NCBI RefSeq assembly: GCF_007827695.1
Contig: NZ_VITA01000006.1
Span: 248,001-312,000, forward strand
DNA length: 64,000 nt
From: Sinorhizobium medicae
Lineage (GTDB): Bacteria; Pseudomonadota; Alphaproteobacteria; Rhizobiales; Rhizobiaceae
Direction: 5' to 3'
In this document: one piece after another, positions 9,102-17,339 of the stretch
Layout of the letters: each line of letters begins with the position of its first letter
Position numbering within the stretch: position 1 is the first letter of the stretch
Made by a program: the position numbers and the translations under genes
The notes under the pieces: model-generated
The model's database searches: none
What the model was told of the DNA's origin: nothing
Seen by the model: the letters and a program-made list of their open reading frames with translations, nothing else

Positions 9102-9392
9102 ATGAGCACAGGCGCCAACCGTATTCTCGATGATCTCGCCCGGCTGATGACGGATGCCGCAGGCGCGGCCCAAGGGGTGCGGCGCGAGGTCGAGGCGGCA
9201 TTTCGGGCGCAGACCGAAAACTGGCTGAACTCACTTGACGTCGTCAAGCGCGAGGAGTTCGAGGCGGTCAAGGAGATGGCGGCACGGGCTCGGGACGAGA
9301 ACGATTCTCTGCTGGCTCGCATCGAAGCACTCGAAGCGCGTTTGGCAGTGGCCAGCGGTCCCGCAGCGGGCGACATCACGACCGGCAAGTAA
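9102..9392 (+). CDS. ubiK: UbiK-family (BMFP-domain) ubiquinone biosynthesis accessory factor
   Basis: A 96-residue, strongly helical protein of the BMFP/YqiC family. In enterobacteria the homologue UbiK assists ubiquinone synthesis as a lipid-binding partner of the Ubi complex. Visible: the N-terminal helix RILDDLARLMTDAAGAAQGV, then a central LNSLDVVKREEFEAVKEMAA, and a C-terminal coiled coil LLARIEALEARLA of the type that drives trimerisation. The start at 9102 is preceded by GGAG; the frame from 9087 adds five residues with no site. The symbol is assigned by family. Confidence 0.8.
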   Translation: MSTGANRILDDLARLMTDAAGAAQGVRREVEAAFRAQTENWLNSLDVVKREEFEAVKEMAARARDENDSLLARIEALEARLAVASGPAAGDITTGK

Positions 9393-9847
9393 AACCCTAT
9401 TGACGCAGCTCTCGCTGAGAGACGCTGTGAGCGGCCGTGCCGCCGCCCTCATTGCCCATTCTATCCACGTCGCCAGCTTTCCGCATTGCCGCCTTCGCAC
9501 ATCACGACCATCGCGGCTAACAAAACGAAAAGTTTTCCACCTGTGGACACTGGCAAAAAACCTTTATCGCAGAGTCGTTTAAGCAGCCGCGCTGAATCAA
9601 AATCATAGCGGGCACGGCTGCTCATCCCTGCAATTTTTCGGCTCGGGGGCTGGCACGCTGACTCTGCCGTTATACACTGATTTTAAATGATGATTCGACG
9701 CGGGCCAAGCAAGCTCCGGGCAGGGTTAGTAAGCCAGGGTAGTCGCGGGTCCAGCAATCATAGTGTTCGTATCCGGTACTGGGTTTGCAGTGTTGCGTCC
9801 TGTGAGCGTGACTTTGCGCGCCTCTGCCGCGCCTTTTAGGGTGATGC
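9393..9847. other. 455-base intergenic region, no gene seen
   Basis: No convincing ORF. It is unusually A/T-rich at 9520-9610 and 9670-9700 for this chromosome and holds TTTTCCACCTGTGGAC at about 9530, a short quasi-palindrome loosely like DnaA boxes but with mismatches. The promoter for the YbjN-proC pair must lie here; I could not fix its elements. Confidence 0.5.
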
Positions 9848-10348
9848 ATGAGCCTTTTGGAAATGGAAGCCGAGCGCCAGTCCAACCCGGTCGATATGAT
9901 CGAGTTCGTCGCCGCGAACAATGACTGGTCCTTCGAGCGTTCCGGCGAAGACGAGATCGCCATGACCGTCGAGGGCAGGTGGGCGGACTATCATGTTTCC
10001 TTTTCCTGGATGGAAGAGTTCGAGGCGCTGCATCTGGCTTGTGCTTTCGACATCAAAGTGCCGGACAGCCGGGCAAACGAAGTGATCCGGCTTCTGTCCC
10101 ATATCAACGGGCAGGTGCTGATGGGTCATTTCGATCTGTGGCGCCAAGAAGAAGTCATCATCTTCCGGCAATCTCTGTTGCTTGCTGGCGGGGCGGAGCC
10201 TACCAACCAGCAAGTCGAAGTGCTCCTGTCGAATGCGCTCGACGCCTGCGAATCCTATTTCCAGGCGTTCCAGTTCGTCGTCTGGTCGGGCATGGATGCG
10301 CAGCGCGCGGTGGACGCGGTTCTGTTCGAGACCGTTGGGGAGGCATGA
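9848..10348 (+). CDS. YbjN domain-containing protein
   Basis: A 166-residue cytosolic protein with a YbjN (type III secretion chaperone-like) fold. The conserved core reads VDMIEFVAANNDWSFER, SFSWMEEFEALHLACAFD and LLSHINGQVLMGHFDLW. YbjN proteins affect stress responses and motility in E. coli, with no defined activity. It ends 2 bases before the GTG start of proC, an arrangement conserved in many alphaproteobacteria, so the two are almost surely one transcript. Whether it takes part in proline synthesis is unknown. Confidence 0.88.
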   Translation: MSLLEMEAERQSNPVDMIEFVAANNDWSFERSGEDEIAMTVEGRWADYHVSFSWMEEFEALHLACAFDIKVPDSRANEVIRLLSHINGQVLMGHFDLWRQEEVIIFRQSLLLAGGAEPTNQQVEVLLSNALDACESYFQAFQFVVWSGMDAQRAVDAVLFETVGEA

Positions 10349-10349
10349 A

Positions 10350-11174
10350 GTGAGCATCGCCGTTAAGGGTCCGATCGTGCTTGTCGGTGCCGGCAATATG
10401 GGCGGCGCCATGCTCGCGGGTTGGCTGAAAAGCGGGATCGCTGGTGGCGATCTTCTCGTAATCGATCCCGGACCGCCGCCTTCCATGGCGAAGCTGTTGG
10501 CGGATAACGGTGTCCGACATTCGACGTCAGCTCCGGCGGGGATCAAAGCGCGCGTGGTCTTCCTTGCCGTCAAGCCGCAGGTGATGGAGTCGGCTCTGCC
10601 GCCCGTAAAGGGGCTGGTCGGTTCCGAAACCGTGATCGTTTCCGTCGCCGCGGGCAAGACGCTCGGCTTCATCGAGCGCCACCTCGGCGAGGCTGCAACG
10701 GTTCGCGCCATGCCGAACACGCCCGCCATGATCGGGCGCGGTGTGACCGGTGCCTTCGCAAATGCCCGCGTCAGCGAAGCGCAGCGCGCGCTGGTGCACG
10801 ATCTGCTGAAAGTCAGCGGTCCGGTTGAATGGGTCCGGACCGAAGCGGATATAGATGCCGTGACCGCCGTCTCCGGCAGCGGCCCCGCTTACGTCTTCTA
10901 TCTCGTCGAGTGCATGGCAGAGGCCGGGCGCAAGGCCGGCCTCGAGGCGGACCTAGCCATGCGTCTCGCTCGGGAAACCGTCGCGGGGGCTGGTGAACTC
11001 CTCCATCAGTCCCCCGACGATGCAGCGCGCCTGCGCCAGAACGTTACGTCACCCGGCGGCACCACGGCTGCGGCGCTCGACGTTCTGATGGGAGAGGGCG
11101 GCATGCAGCCGCTCTTCGATAAGGCCATTGCAACAGCCCGCAAGCGCGCAGAAGAGCTGGCCGGCTCGCGGTAG
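10350..11174 (+). CDS. proC: pyrroline-5-carboxylate reductase
   Basis: Last step of proline synthesis: reduces 1-pyrroline-5-carboxylate with NAD(P)H. The 274-residue protein has the N-terminal Rossmann motif IVLVGAGNMGGAMLAGWL, the VAAGKTLGFIE segment, AMPNTPAMIGRGVTG, and the C-terminal family signature RLRQNVTSPGGTTAAALDV. The start is GTG at 10350, placed 1 base after the upstream TGA and preceded by GGGGAGG inside the YbjN gene. The open frame continues back to 10182 only because it lies in a shadow of YbjN. Confidence 0.96.
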   Translation: MSIAVKGPIVLVGAGNMGGAMLAGWLKSGIAGGDLLVIDPGPPPSMAKLLADNGVRHSTSAPAGIKARVVFLAVKPQVMESALPPVKGLVGSETVIVSVAAGKTLGFIERHLGEAATVRAMPNTPAMIGRGVTGAFANARVSEAQRALVHDLLKVSGPVEWVRTEADIDAVTAVSGSGPAYVFYLVECMAEAGRKAGLEADLAMRLARETVAGAGELLHQSPDDAARLRQNVTSPGGTTAAALDVLMGEGGMQPLFDKAIATARKRAEELAGSR

Positions 11175-11323
11175 TCTCGCCGTACAGTGCCGCGTGCGAA
11201 CAAGATTTGAAGCGCCGTACGCACCACCCGAAGACAGAAGTCGCCGATTGCGTGGCTGCGCTGGCGTCGTGCAAGCGCGTGAAGCTGCTGGCTGTCCGGG
11301 ATATCAAGCTCTTGTTCGATCAT
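11006..11323 (-). CDS. small basic protein, uncertain, overlaps 3' end of proC
   Basis: An ATG at 11323 with AGAAGG about 8 bases upstream opens a frame that begins MIEQELDIPDSQQLHALARR and continues with an Arg-rich amphipathic stretch (SHAIGDFCLRVVRTALQILF). This N-terminal 60 residues, outside proC, looks like a genuine small rhizobial protein. The remaining residues are antisense to proC and look random, so the gene may have lost its own stop or may end in an unusual overlap. It is divergent from the LysR gene at 11427, with a palindrome between them. Function unknown. Confidence 0.35.
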   Translation of the reverse strand: MIEQELDIPDSQQLHALARRQRSHAIGDFCLRVVRTALQILFARGTVRRDYREPASSSARLRAVAMALSKSGCMPPSPIRTSSAAAVVPPGDVTFWRRRAASSGD

Positions 11324-11390
11324 CACATTCACCTTCTGACAATTGCCATCGGATGATAAGGCTTAACTTTCTCGACGATAATCCGTATTG

Positions 11391-11414
11391 ATTTCGTTAT
11401 ATCTGTGACGAAAT
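11391..11414. promoter_or_regulatory. inverted repeat, probable LysR operator
   Basis: ATTTCGT-N10-ACGAAAT, a perfect 7-base inverted repeat ending 12 bases before the LysR start codon and between divergent reading frames. This position fits an autoregulatory site of the LysR-type protein encoded next to it. Confidence 0.5.
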
Positions 11415-11426
11415 GGAATAGATGCC

Positions 11427-12389
11427 ATGGATCGACAGGAGGCGATGGCGGTGTTTCTCGCCGTTGTCGAGGAGGGGGACTTCTCGGCGGCTGCCCGGCG
11501 GCTGCGAATGACGCCATCCGCCGTCAGCAAAATCGTTGGCCGGCTCGAATCCCGGCTCGGAGTTCGGCTGTTGCAGCGCTCGACCCGCAGTATCAGCCTT
11601 ACGGCCGAGGGAAATTCCTATTCGGAGTCGGTCCGGCGCATTCTCGGCGATATGGAAGAGGCCGAGCTGGCGATTCAGCCGGGCGCCGAGCCGCGCGGCC
11701 GATTACGCGTCAGTCTTCCAAGTGCATTCGGCCATCGTCTGATCGTCCCGATGCTGCCGGCCTTCATCGGACGCCATCCGGCCATCGAACTTGAACTGGA
11801 TTTCACCGACGCGATCGTCGATCTCGTAAATGGCGATGCGCACGTGGCGGTGCGTGTGGCTGCCCAAGGCGACTCCACGCTCGTCACGCGGCGTCTGGCC
11901 CCCAATAGGCGCGTCATCTGCGGTGCTCCTGATTACTTCGAGCGTCATGGTGTCCCCATGAGGCCCGACGACCTCCTGAAGCACATCTGCCTCGGCATTT
12001 CGTCGCGTGGTGGGCTCAACCTGTGGGAGTTCGATGAAGCTGGCGGCCGCCGGTCGATGCGCATTCGAAGTTCGATCGAGGCCAACAGCACGGAAGCACT
12101 GCGCCGGCTTGCGCTTGCCGGAATGGGGATTGTGCGGCTTTCGGAGATGCTGGTCGGGCAGGACATCAGGGCTGGGCGCCTGAAGCCGGTGCTCACGGAC
12201 TGCAATCATGCCGAGGCCGAGCCGATCAGCGTCGTCTATCCGCATCGCCGGTTCCTCTCGCCACGGGTGCGCGTATTCGTCGATTTCCTCGCTGAACAAT
12301 TTGCAAAATCGATCGCAGAAGGAGGCGATGCTGCCCGTGTGATACGAGGTACATCCGGCGGTCTTCCCGAATCCGACGCAATGCGTTAA
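11427..12389 (+). CDS. LysR-family transcriptional regulator
   Basis: A 320-residue LysR-type regulator: winged HTH at residues 1-60 ([40 protein letters not shown]), linker helix, and a periplasmic-binding-like effector domain from about residue 90. The sequence belongs to the large AaeR/DsdC-like subgroup with the [13 protein letters not shown] turn. An inverted repeat lies just upstream. The effector and targets are unknown; the only divergent frame is the small one at 11006-11323. The CsaA-like gene follows 32 bases downstream on the same strand. Confidence 0.93.
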   Translation: MDRQEAMAVFLAVVEEGDFSAAARRLRMTPSAVSKIVGRLESRLGVRLLQRSTRSISLTAEGNSYSESVRRILGDMEEAELAIQPGAEPRGRLRVSLPSAFGHRLIVPMLPAFIGRHPAIELELDFTDAIVDLVNGDAHVAVRVAAQGDSTLVTRRLAPNRRVICGAPDYFERHGVPMRPDDLLKHICLGISSRGGLNLWEFDEAGGRRSMRIRSSIEANSTEALRRLALAGMGIVRLSEMLVGQDIRAGRLKPVLTDCNHAEAEPISVVYPHRRFLSPRVRVFVDFLAEQFAKSIAEGGDAARVIRGTSGGLPESDAMR

Positions 12390-12421
12390 GCCTGCTCCGA
12401 GTTCCTCAGCAGGGAATCGCC

Positions 12422-12763
12422 ATGGCGGAAATCATCGAATTTGCCGATTTTGAACGCGTCGACATTCGTGTCGGGACAATCATCGAGGCAGAAACCTTTC
12501 CCGAAGCACGCAAACCGGCTTATAAGCTGAGGATCGATTTCGGCTCTGAGATCGGCATCAGGAAATCGTCGGCGCAAATCACGGCGCACTATCGGCCTGA
12601 AGATCTCGTCGGCAGGCAGGTGCTGGGTGTGGTGAATTTTCCCCCGCGCCAGATCGGTCCCTTCCGTTCCGAAGTGCTGACGCTCGGCTTCGAAGACGAG
12701 GCGGGTGCCATTGTTCTCGCCTCCACCGGCAAGCCTGTCCCGAACGGCAAGAAACTGATGTGA
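12422..12763 (+). CDS. csaA: CsaA-like tRNA-binding-domain protein
   Basis: A 113-residue protein consisting of one OB-fold EMAP/tRNA-binding domain, as in B. subtilis CsaA, a dimeric protein with export-chaperone-like activity. Seen: [43 protein letters not shown], and the C-terminal [16 protein letters not shown]. Length and motifs match CsaA and not the longer MetRS C-terminal fusions. Its role in alphaproteobacteria is not established. The start at 12422 is preceded by AGGGAA. Confidence 0.85.
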   Translation: MAEIIEFADFERVDIRVGTIIEAETFPEARKPAYKLRIDFGSEIGIRKSSAQITAHYRPEDLVGRQVLGVVNFPPRQIGPFRSEVLTLGFEDEAGAIVLASTGKPVPNGKKLM

Positions 12764-12806
12764 GCTGCGCTACCGGCCGCTCCAGTCCGGCGGGGGAGGG
12801 CTCCCA

Positions 12807-12858
12807 GATCACGATGTTTCAGGTCGGATCGACCTAAAAACATGAACGTGATCGCTTC
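12807..12858. repeat. dispersed palindromic intergenic repeat, copy 2
   Basis: Begins GATCACGATGTTTCAGGTCG and ends CATGAACGTGATCGCTTC around a GGATCGACC centre. It matches the copy at 4558-4610 in both arms, and here sits between two converging genes, csaA and the histidine kinase. Confidence 0.75.
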
Positions 12859-12864
12859 CGAATT

Positions 12865-14283
12865 TCACGTCGGGACGCGCACGGTTGCGCGCAGGCCGCC
12901 AAGCGGGCTGTCTGCGAGCGTGACGTTGCCCCCATGGCTGCGGGCGATGTCACGTGCGACTGCAAGGCCGAGGCCGGTGCCGGAGCTGTCGAGATTGCGG
13001 GCTTCGTCGAGGCGGAAAAAGGGTTTGAACACGTCTTCGCGCGAGCGTTCCGGAATGCCGGGACCATCGTCATCGACCGTGATGATCAACCATTTCGCGC
13101 TCTGGCGCGCTTCGATATGCACGGTGCGCGCATAGCGATACGCATTGGATGCGAGATTGGAGATCAGCCGGGTGAAGGCGTTCGGCCTGACGTGGATTTC
13201 GTCCTCGCCCTGAATGGCAGTGGTCAGTATCTTGCCGTACAGCTCCGCCTCCGCCGCAAGCCGGGCCATCAGCTCGCTCAGCTTCAACCGGCCGACGTCC
13301 TCTTCCGCCTCTCCTCGAGCGAAGGCGAGATAGCCTTCCAGCATGTTCTGCATGTCCTCCACGTCCTGATTGAGGCTCTCCAGGTCCGGATTGTTGCCGA
13401 CAAGTGCAAGCTGCAGCTTGAAGCGGGTCAGAATCGTCCTCAAATCGTGGCTGACGCCAGTCAGCATCGCGGTGCGCTGTTCGATCTGGCGTTCAATCCG
13501 TTCGCGCATCAGGATGAAGGCGAGACCGGCGCGCCGGATTTCGTCGGCGCCCCGCGGGGCGAAATCGTCGATCTTCTGACCTTTACCGAAGCTCTCGGCA
13601 GCGCTTGCCAGCGCAAGGATCGGCCGGATCTGACCGCGCAGGAAGAGGATCGCAATCGTCAGCAAGACGAGCGACGCGCCGACCATCCACACGAGGAAGA
13701 TGTGCGTGTTGGAAGCATAGGCCTGGTTGCGCCGGGCATAGACCCTGAGAATACGGTCGTCTTCAAGCTTGATGCGGATTTCCACGATCTTCGAATTGCC
13801 GACAGTGTCGATCCAGAAGGGGCGCCGGATCTGGCTTGAAATCTCCTCGCTGAGAATCTGGTCAAGGATTTCGAAGAAGGGCTTGGGACGCGGCGGCGGC
13901 AGTTCGCCACCCGGTTCGACGGTTATGTTCAGATCGAGTTGATCGCGAGCGATGCGGACGATCTGGTCGATATCGCCCTCCCGCGGAAACGTCGTTATCA
14001 GGTCGACGATGGCGGCGATGTCGCTGGTCACCGCGGAAGACAGGCGTTGGGTGACAAGCTGCCAGTGCCGCTCCATAAACACGAAGGCGACCACCGACTG
14101 CAGCAGCACCATCGGGATAACGACGATCAGCAGCGAACGCGCGTAAAGGCCCATCGGGAGCCGGCGCCGCAGCCATCGGACGAGGCGCTTCCAGGCACCC
14201 TCCGTCGGTGCCGATCCTTCGCGCTTCAAACCGTCAAAGCTTGCCATGCCCCTTGATCCGGTCCTTGATTCTGAGCTCATCAT
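12865..14283 (-). CDS. EnvZ-type sensor histidine kinase
   Basis: A 472-residue inner-membrane kinase. Order: cytosolic N-terminus, TM helix at about 45-70 (SLLIVVIPMVLLQSVVAFVF), periplasmic sensor domain (about 75-195), second TM at about 197-217, HAMP linker, dimerisation domain with phospho-acceptor His in GVSHDLRTILTRFKLQL, and the ATPase domain with N box (ISNLASNAYRYA), G1 (DDDGPGIP) and G2 (GTGLGLAV). The ATG at 14283 overlaps the regulator stop (TGATG), indicating translational coupling. It resembles the alphaproteobacterial PetR/CenR-associated kinases; the stimulus is unknown. Confidence 0.93.
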   Translation of the reverse strand: MMSSESRTGSRGMASFDGLKREGSAPTEGAWKRLVRWLRRRLPMGLYARSLLIVVIPMVLLQSVVAFVFMERHWQLVTQRLSSAVTSDIAAIVDLITTFPREGDIDQIVRIARDQLDLNITVEPGGELPPPRPKPFFEILDQILSEEISSQIRRPFWIDTVGNSKIVEIRIKLEDDRILRVYARRNQAYASNTHIFLVWMVGASLVLLTIAILFLRGQIRPILALASAAESFGKGQKIDDFAPRGADEIRRAGLAFILMRERIERQIEQRTAMLTGVSHDLRTILTRFKLQLALVGNNPDLESLNQDVEDMQNMLEGYLAFARGEAEEDVGRLKLSELMARLAAEAELYGKILTTAIQGEDEIHVRPNAFTRLISNLASNAYRYARTVHIEARQSAKWLIITVDDDGPGIPERSREDVFKPFFRLDEARNLDSSGTGLGLAVARDIARSHGGNVTLADSPLGGLRATVRVPT

Positions 14284-14984
14284 CAGTCAACGCTCAGCCG
14301 GTAGCCGATTCCGCGAACGGTCTGCAGCCAGACTGGGTTGGAAGGATCGTCCTCGATCTTGCGCCTCAGGCGGTTTATCTGCACGTCGATCGTCCGCTCG
14401 CCGACCTCGGCGTCGTCGCCGATCAATTCGTGGCGCGGGATGGTTTCGCCGGCTCGCTGCGAAAACAGCGTCATGATCTCCTGCTCACGATCGGTGAGGC
14501 GGATATGGTCGGCTCCGCGGCGCAGTTCCTTGCGTACGACCGAGAAGGTATACGGCCCGAAAATGACCTGGTCGACTTTGTGCGTCTGTGTCGGCTGATT
14601 GCGGCGCAGGATATTGTTTATCCGGAGTACGAGCTCGCGCGGCTCGAAGGGCTTCGGCAGGTAATCGTCGGCGCCCGCTTCCAGCCCTTCGATACGCGAA
14701 TTCGCTTCTGCCAAAGCCGTCAGCATGATGATCGGGACCGACTTGATCTGTCTGAGGCTCTGGGTCAGGGCGATTCCGCTTTCGCCGGGCATCATCACAT
14801 CGACGACCAGAAGATCGAAATCAATGCCTATCAACTTGCGCCGGGCCTCGTCGGCATCGGCTGCCGTCGTTACGCGAAACCCCTGCTCGACCAGATAGCG
14901 GTTGAGCAGGTCGCGAATGCGCCGGTCGTCGTCGACGACCAGGAGATGTGCCGCATCGTCGGAGACTGTCGCCTTTGCCATCAT
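14283..14984 (-). CDS. OmpR-family response regulator (PetR/CenR-like)
   Basis: A 233-residue regulator with an N-terminal receiver domain (LLVVDDDRRIRDLLNRYL; phospho-acceptor Asp in LLVVDVMMPGESG; conserved Lys in DDYLPKPFEP) and a C-terminal OmpR winged HTH (GERTIDVQINRLRRKIED, WLQTVRGIGYRLSVD). First gene of the two-component pair with the overlapping kinase. The start at 14984 has GAGGG nine bases upstream. Similar regulators in Caulobacter and Rhodobacter control envelope integrity; that role here is inference. Confidence 0.94.
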   Translation of the reverse strand: MMAKATVSDDAAHLLVVDDDRRIRDLLNRYLVEQGFRVTTAADADEARRKLIGIDFDLLVVDVMMPGESGIALTQSLRQIKSVPIIMLTALAEANSRIEGLEAGADDYLPKPFEPRELVLRINNILRRNQPTQTHKVDQVIFGPYTFSVVRKELRRGADHIRLTDREQEIMTLFSQRAGETIPRHELIGDDAEVGERTIDVQINRLRRKIEDDPSNPVWLQTVRGIGYRLSVD

Positions 14985-15011
14985 CGTTCGGTACCCTCAT
15001 TGCCGGCAAAG

Positions 15012-15045
15012 CCGGATCCGACCTAAAAACATCGTAATCCAGGCG
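15012..15045. repeat. half copy of the dispersed palindromic repeat
   Basis: GGATCCGACCTAAAAACATC followed by GTAATCCAGGCGC corresponds to the right arm of copy 2 (GGATCGACCTAAAAACATGA). The left arm is missing. It lies just upstream of the response regulator. Confidence 0.5.
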
Positions 15046-15257
15046 CCGCTGTCTCCATTCTCTTGATCCAAGCGCTACCTGTTTTGCATCAACGGGAAGC
15101 CGACGTCCAACCAGCGGCGCACAGATCGCGTAACATTTTGAATCATTGTGTGACTCTGGAGCCCACCCCCTTACAGCGCCGCGCGTCCAGCGAGGCGCAA
15201 ACAGCTGCGTGTTTTTCTCCTCTGTTCGGCGAGGATCAAGAGGAGCATGCCGGTTGA

Positions 15258-15740
15258 TCAGCCCACAGTGTCGTTCATCATATTTGCCAGAAAGCGCTTC
15301 ACCGTTTCCCGTGCGCCCGGTCCCGCCTTTGCCAATGCATCCGCTATGCGGCGGGACTGTGGCTCGGCAAGGGCTCGCGCCAAGGCCCGGCCCTCGGTTG
15401 TCGTGTAAAGCATGCGTTGACGCCGGTCTTCGGGACCGGTCACCTGCCGGATATAGCCGGAATCGATCAACTGTTTGAGCACGCGGGCCAGGCTCTGCTT
15501 GGTGATCTTCAAAGTGTCGAGGAGGTCAGCGACGGTCATTCCCGGTTCGCGGTTGACGAAATGCACGACGCGATGGTGCGCGCGGCCAAATCCGCTCTTC
15601 TCGAGAATGGCGTCCGGATCGCCGGTGAAGTCGCGATAGGCGAAAAAGAGCAGTTCGATGATCTCGAAATCGATCGTGCCCTCATCGTCCTCCGGGTCAT
15701 TGTTTATGCCCAGGCTCTTGTTCTTGGTCTGGCCGGCCAC
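15258..15740 (-). CDS. MarR-family transcriptional regulator
   Basis: A 160-residue winged-helix regulator. The recognition region reads MTVADLLDTLKITKQSLARVLKQLI and the wing reads TGPEDRRQRMLYTTTEG, both standard for MarR. The N-terminal extension of about 25 residues is acidic. A near-perfect inverted repeat 50 bases upstream (15790-15812) is a good candidate for its own operator. No obvious target gene is adjacent, so it may act at a distance as well as on itself. Confidence 0.92.
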   Translation of the reverse strand: MAGQTKNKSLGINNDPEDDEGTIDFEIIELLFFAYRDFTGDPDAILEKSGFGRAHHRVVHFVNREPGMTVADLLDTLKITKQSLARVLKQLIDSGYIRQVTGPEDRRQRMLYTTTEGRALARALAEPQSRRIADALAKAGPGARETVKRFLANMMNDTVG

Positions 15741-15789
15741 GCAGTCGTTTCCTTTCGATCGATATGCCGTTCACGAAACATACTGCAAT

Positions 15790-15812
15790 ATATGTCAGTT
15801 TGGTTGACATAT
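15790..15812. promoter_or_regulatory. MarR-type operator palindrome
   Basis: ATATGTCA-N7-TGACATAT, a perfect 8-base inverted repeat, with half-site centres 15 bases apart, located 50 bases upstream of the MarR-family start codon. It overlaps where that gene's promoter should be, consistent with autorepression. Confidence 0.65.
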
Positions 15813-15882
15813 TTCCACGAAGTCTCAGGCTTTCCGGCCGCAGAAGTCCAAATCGCCTGTCGATGCCTTCGATAGCCCACAA

Positions 15883-15906
15883 AAAAGGCGGCCGCGGCCG
15901 CCTTTT
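15883..15906. terminator. bidirectional intrinsic terminator
   Basis: AAAAGGCGGCC-GC-GGCCGCCTTTT, a perfect GC-rich stem with A and T tracts on both sides. It lies 28 bases after the stop of the minus-strand gene at 15934. Confidence 0.8.
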
Positions 15907-15933
15907 GCTTGCATCGAATATCACCCGAAGGGC

Positions 15934-16200
15934 TTAAGCCCGCTTGCCGACGAACTGACCGACAATGCCGTTGAGCACGCCGCCGCCGACAAGGGCGCCG
16001 ATTGCCTGCATGGCAAGACCGGTCGCGGCGGCCTCGCCGCCGAGCATCTGGATCAGGAACCCGCCGCCCAACCCGCCAATGGCACCGACGATCGTACGCG
16101 CGACCACGCTGAATGCCTGCTGCTTCAGCATGGCGCTGGCCGCGTTGCCGCCTGCTGCCCCCGCAATCAACTGAGTAATGATAGGCACTAATGCTTCCAT
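15934..16200 (-). CDS. small glycine-rich hydrophobic protein
   Basis: An 88-residue protein composed almost entirely of Gly, Ala, Ile, Leu and Val, with repeated GxxxG-like spacing (IVGAIGGLGGGFLIQMLGG, AIGALVGGGVLNGIVG) and a basic tail GKRA. It probably forms two or three closely packed membrane helices. The start at 16200 has a strong GGAGGG site; the longer frame upstream lacks coding character. Function unknown; small peptides of this look include bacteriocin-like and holin-like proteins, but no immunity or transport gene is nearby. Confidence 0.75.
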   Translation of the reverse strand: MEALVPIITQLIAGAAGGNAASAMLKQQAFSVVARTIVGAIGGLGGGFLIQMLGGEAAATGLAMQAIGALVGGGVLNGIVGQFVGKRA

Positions 16201-16452
16201 CGGTCCCTCCGTCCTGCGACCCGCATCCCCGGGGTCACGGCATGCCGGACGATCCGGCACGGGAAGGTTGAAGCCGATGGGAGGAATTGTCAATTTTACC
16301 ACCATCGGTGTCGCCGCCGGACGACGACCCGGTACCACACCCGAGCGGTAGTCGATTGAGTTGCTTCAGGAATTCGTTCGAGAGGCCCGTGAGAACGACG
16401 ATGTCGGATCGTATGAGCCTGTTACGGTCGGCGCGCTTTGCCGAGTGATTCG

Positions 16453-16492
16453 CCGAGGCGCAACGCCTGCTATTGACGGCGTTGCGCCTCGG
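16453..16492. terminator. 15-base perfect stem-loop, probable terminator
   Basis: CCGAGGCGCAACGCC, 10-base loop, GGCGTTGCGCCTCGG. It lies 29 bases past the stop of the minus-strand SH3 protein gene. On the plus strand it is followed after six bases by a short T run, on the minus strand by none, so its efficiency is uncertain. The rest of the 320-base gap (16201-16520) holds nothing else I can identify. Confidence 0.55.
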
Positions 16493-16520
16493 TCAGATTT
16501 TTCGTGCTTCCGCTTTGCAG

Positions 16521-17153
16521 TCAGCGATAGACGTAGACCACCCGCCTTGTACCCGGGTCGACGAGTACGGGCTGGCCGTTGATGGTCACGTACTGGTACT
16601 CATAGTCGGGAATGGGCTGAACGGAGACTGTGTTCGGCAGCGTGGCACCCACCACGGCTTCTCCATCGACGTAAACCGTGTCGACCGGATTCTCGGTGAT
16701 ATAGGTGCGCACCGTCGGAGGCGGCGTTACGGCTTCGACTTCTTCGACCGGGCCGACCAGTTCGAGCGGTTCGGACGTCGCCGCAACCATCTCGCCCTCA
16801 TAGGTCACGGTGGGCACCGACAATTCGGTGCGGCGCTCCTGTATCACGGCGGTGGTACCGCCCATATCCGTTGCCAGATAGCGGGCATAGGCCCAGCCGC
16901 GCAAGCCGTTGACGTCGATGCGGCACCAGTTGCTCCCTTCCATGCAACCGTCGAGCACAGCGGCGCTGCCGCGTGTCGCGACGCCGACCGCCGGGTATTG
17001 CGGACCGGGGCCGGCGCGCACGTTGAGGTCCGTCAGCGTCGTCGCACTCATTTCGGCGTAGGCCGAGGGGATGACGGCAAGCAGCGCGCTCGCCGTCAAG
17101 GCAGCCCTTAATCGGGCCGCTTTAGAAGGGGTCGGAGAGAGGGTCTTCATCAT
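16521..17153 (-). CDS. exported SH3-domain protein with DUF1236 region
   Basis: A 210-residue periplasmic protein. Signal peptide at residues 1-34 (AALTASALLAVIPSAYA, cleavage after AYA), then a bacterial SH3 domain at about 38-100 (TLTDLNVRAGPGPQYPAVGV, NWCRIDVNGLRGWAYARYLA), a Pro/Glu linker, and a C-terminal DUF1236 segment (YEYQYVTINGQPVLVDPGTR, RVVYVYR). SH3-type domains of this kind bind peptidoglycan; DUF1236 is common in rhizobia and unassigned. Two ATGs lie in tandem (17153 and 17150) behind GAGGAG; either may be used. Confidence 0.88.
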   Translation of the reverse strand: MMKTLSPTPSKAARLRAALTASALLAVIPSAYAEMSATTLTDLNVRAGPGPQYPAVGVATRGSAAVLDGCMEGSNWCRIDVNGLRGWAYARYLATDMGGTTAVIQERRTELSVPTVTYEGEMVAATSEPLELVGPVEEVEAVTPPPTVRTYITENPVDTVYVDGEAVVGATLPNTVSVQPIPDYEYQYVTINGQPVLVDPGTRRVVYVYR

Positions 17154-17339
17154 CTTGCTCCTCTTGCATTTGCAGGCCAGAACGCGCCGCAGCAAAAGGA
17201 TGTTCCCCCTGTGACATCACGAAATGTCAGGATGAAACATATTGCCATGACAAGCGTTGATCGGACTGGCGCGTGGCCGAGGCCCGGCTTTTCTCATTCG
17301 CCGGCGAAACGGGGCGCACTATCAAGGCGGGAGTGAAAG

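Noticed and set aside
9521-9545. DnaA-box-like TTTTCCACCTGTGGAC
   Set aside because: Both 9-mers mismatch the TTATCCACA consensus at two or more positions, and no origin-type cluster or dnaA/parAB/gidA context is present.
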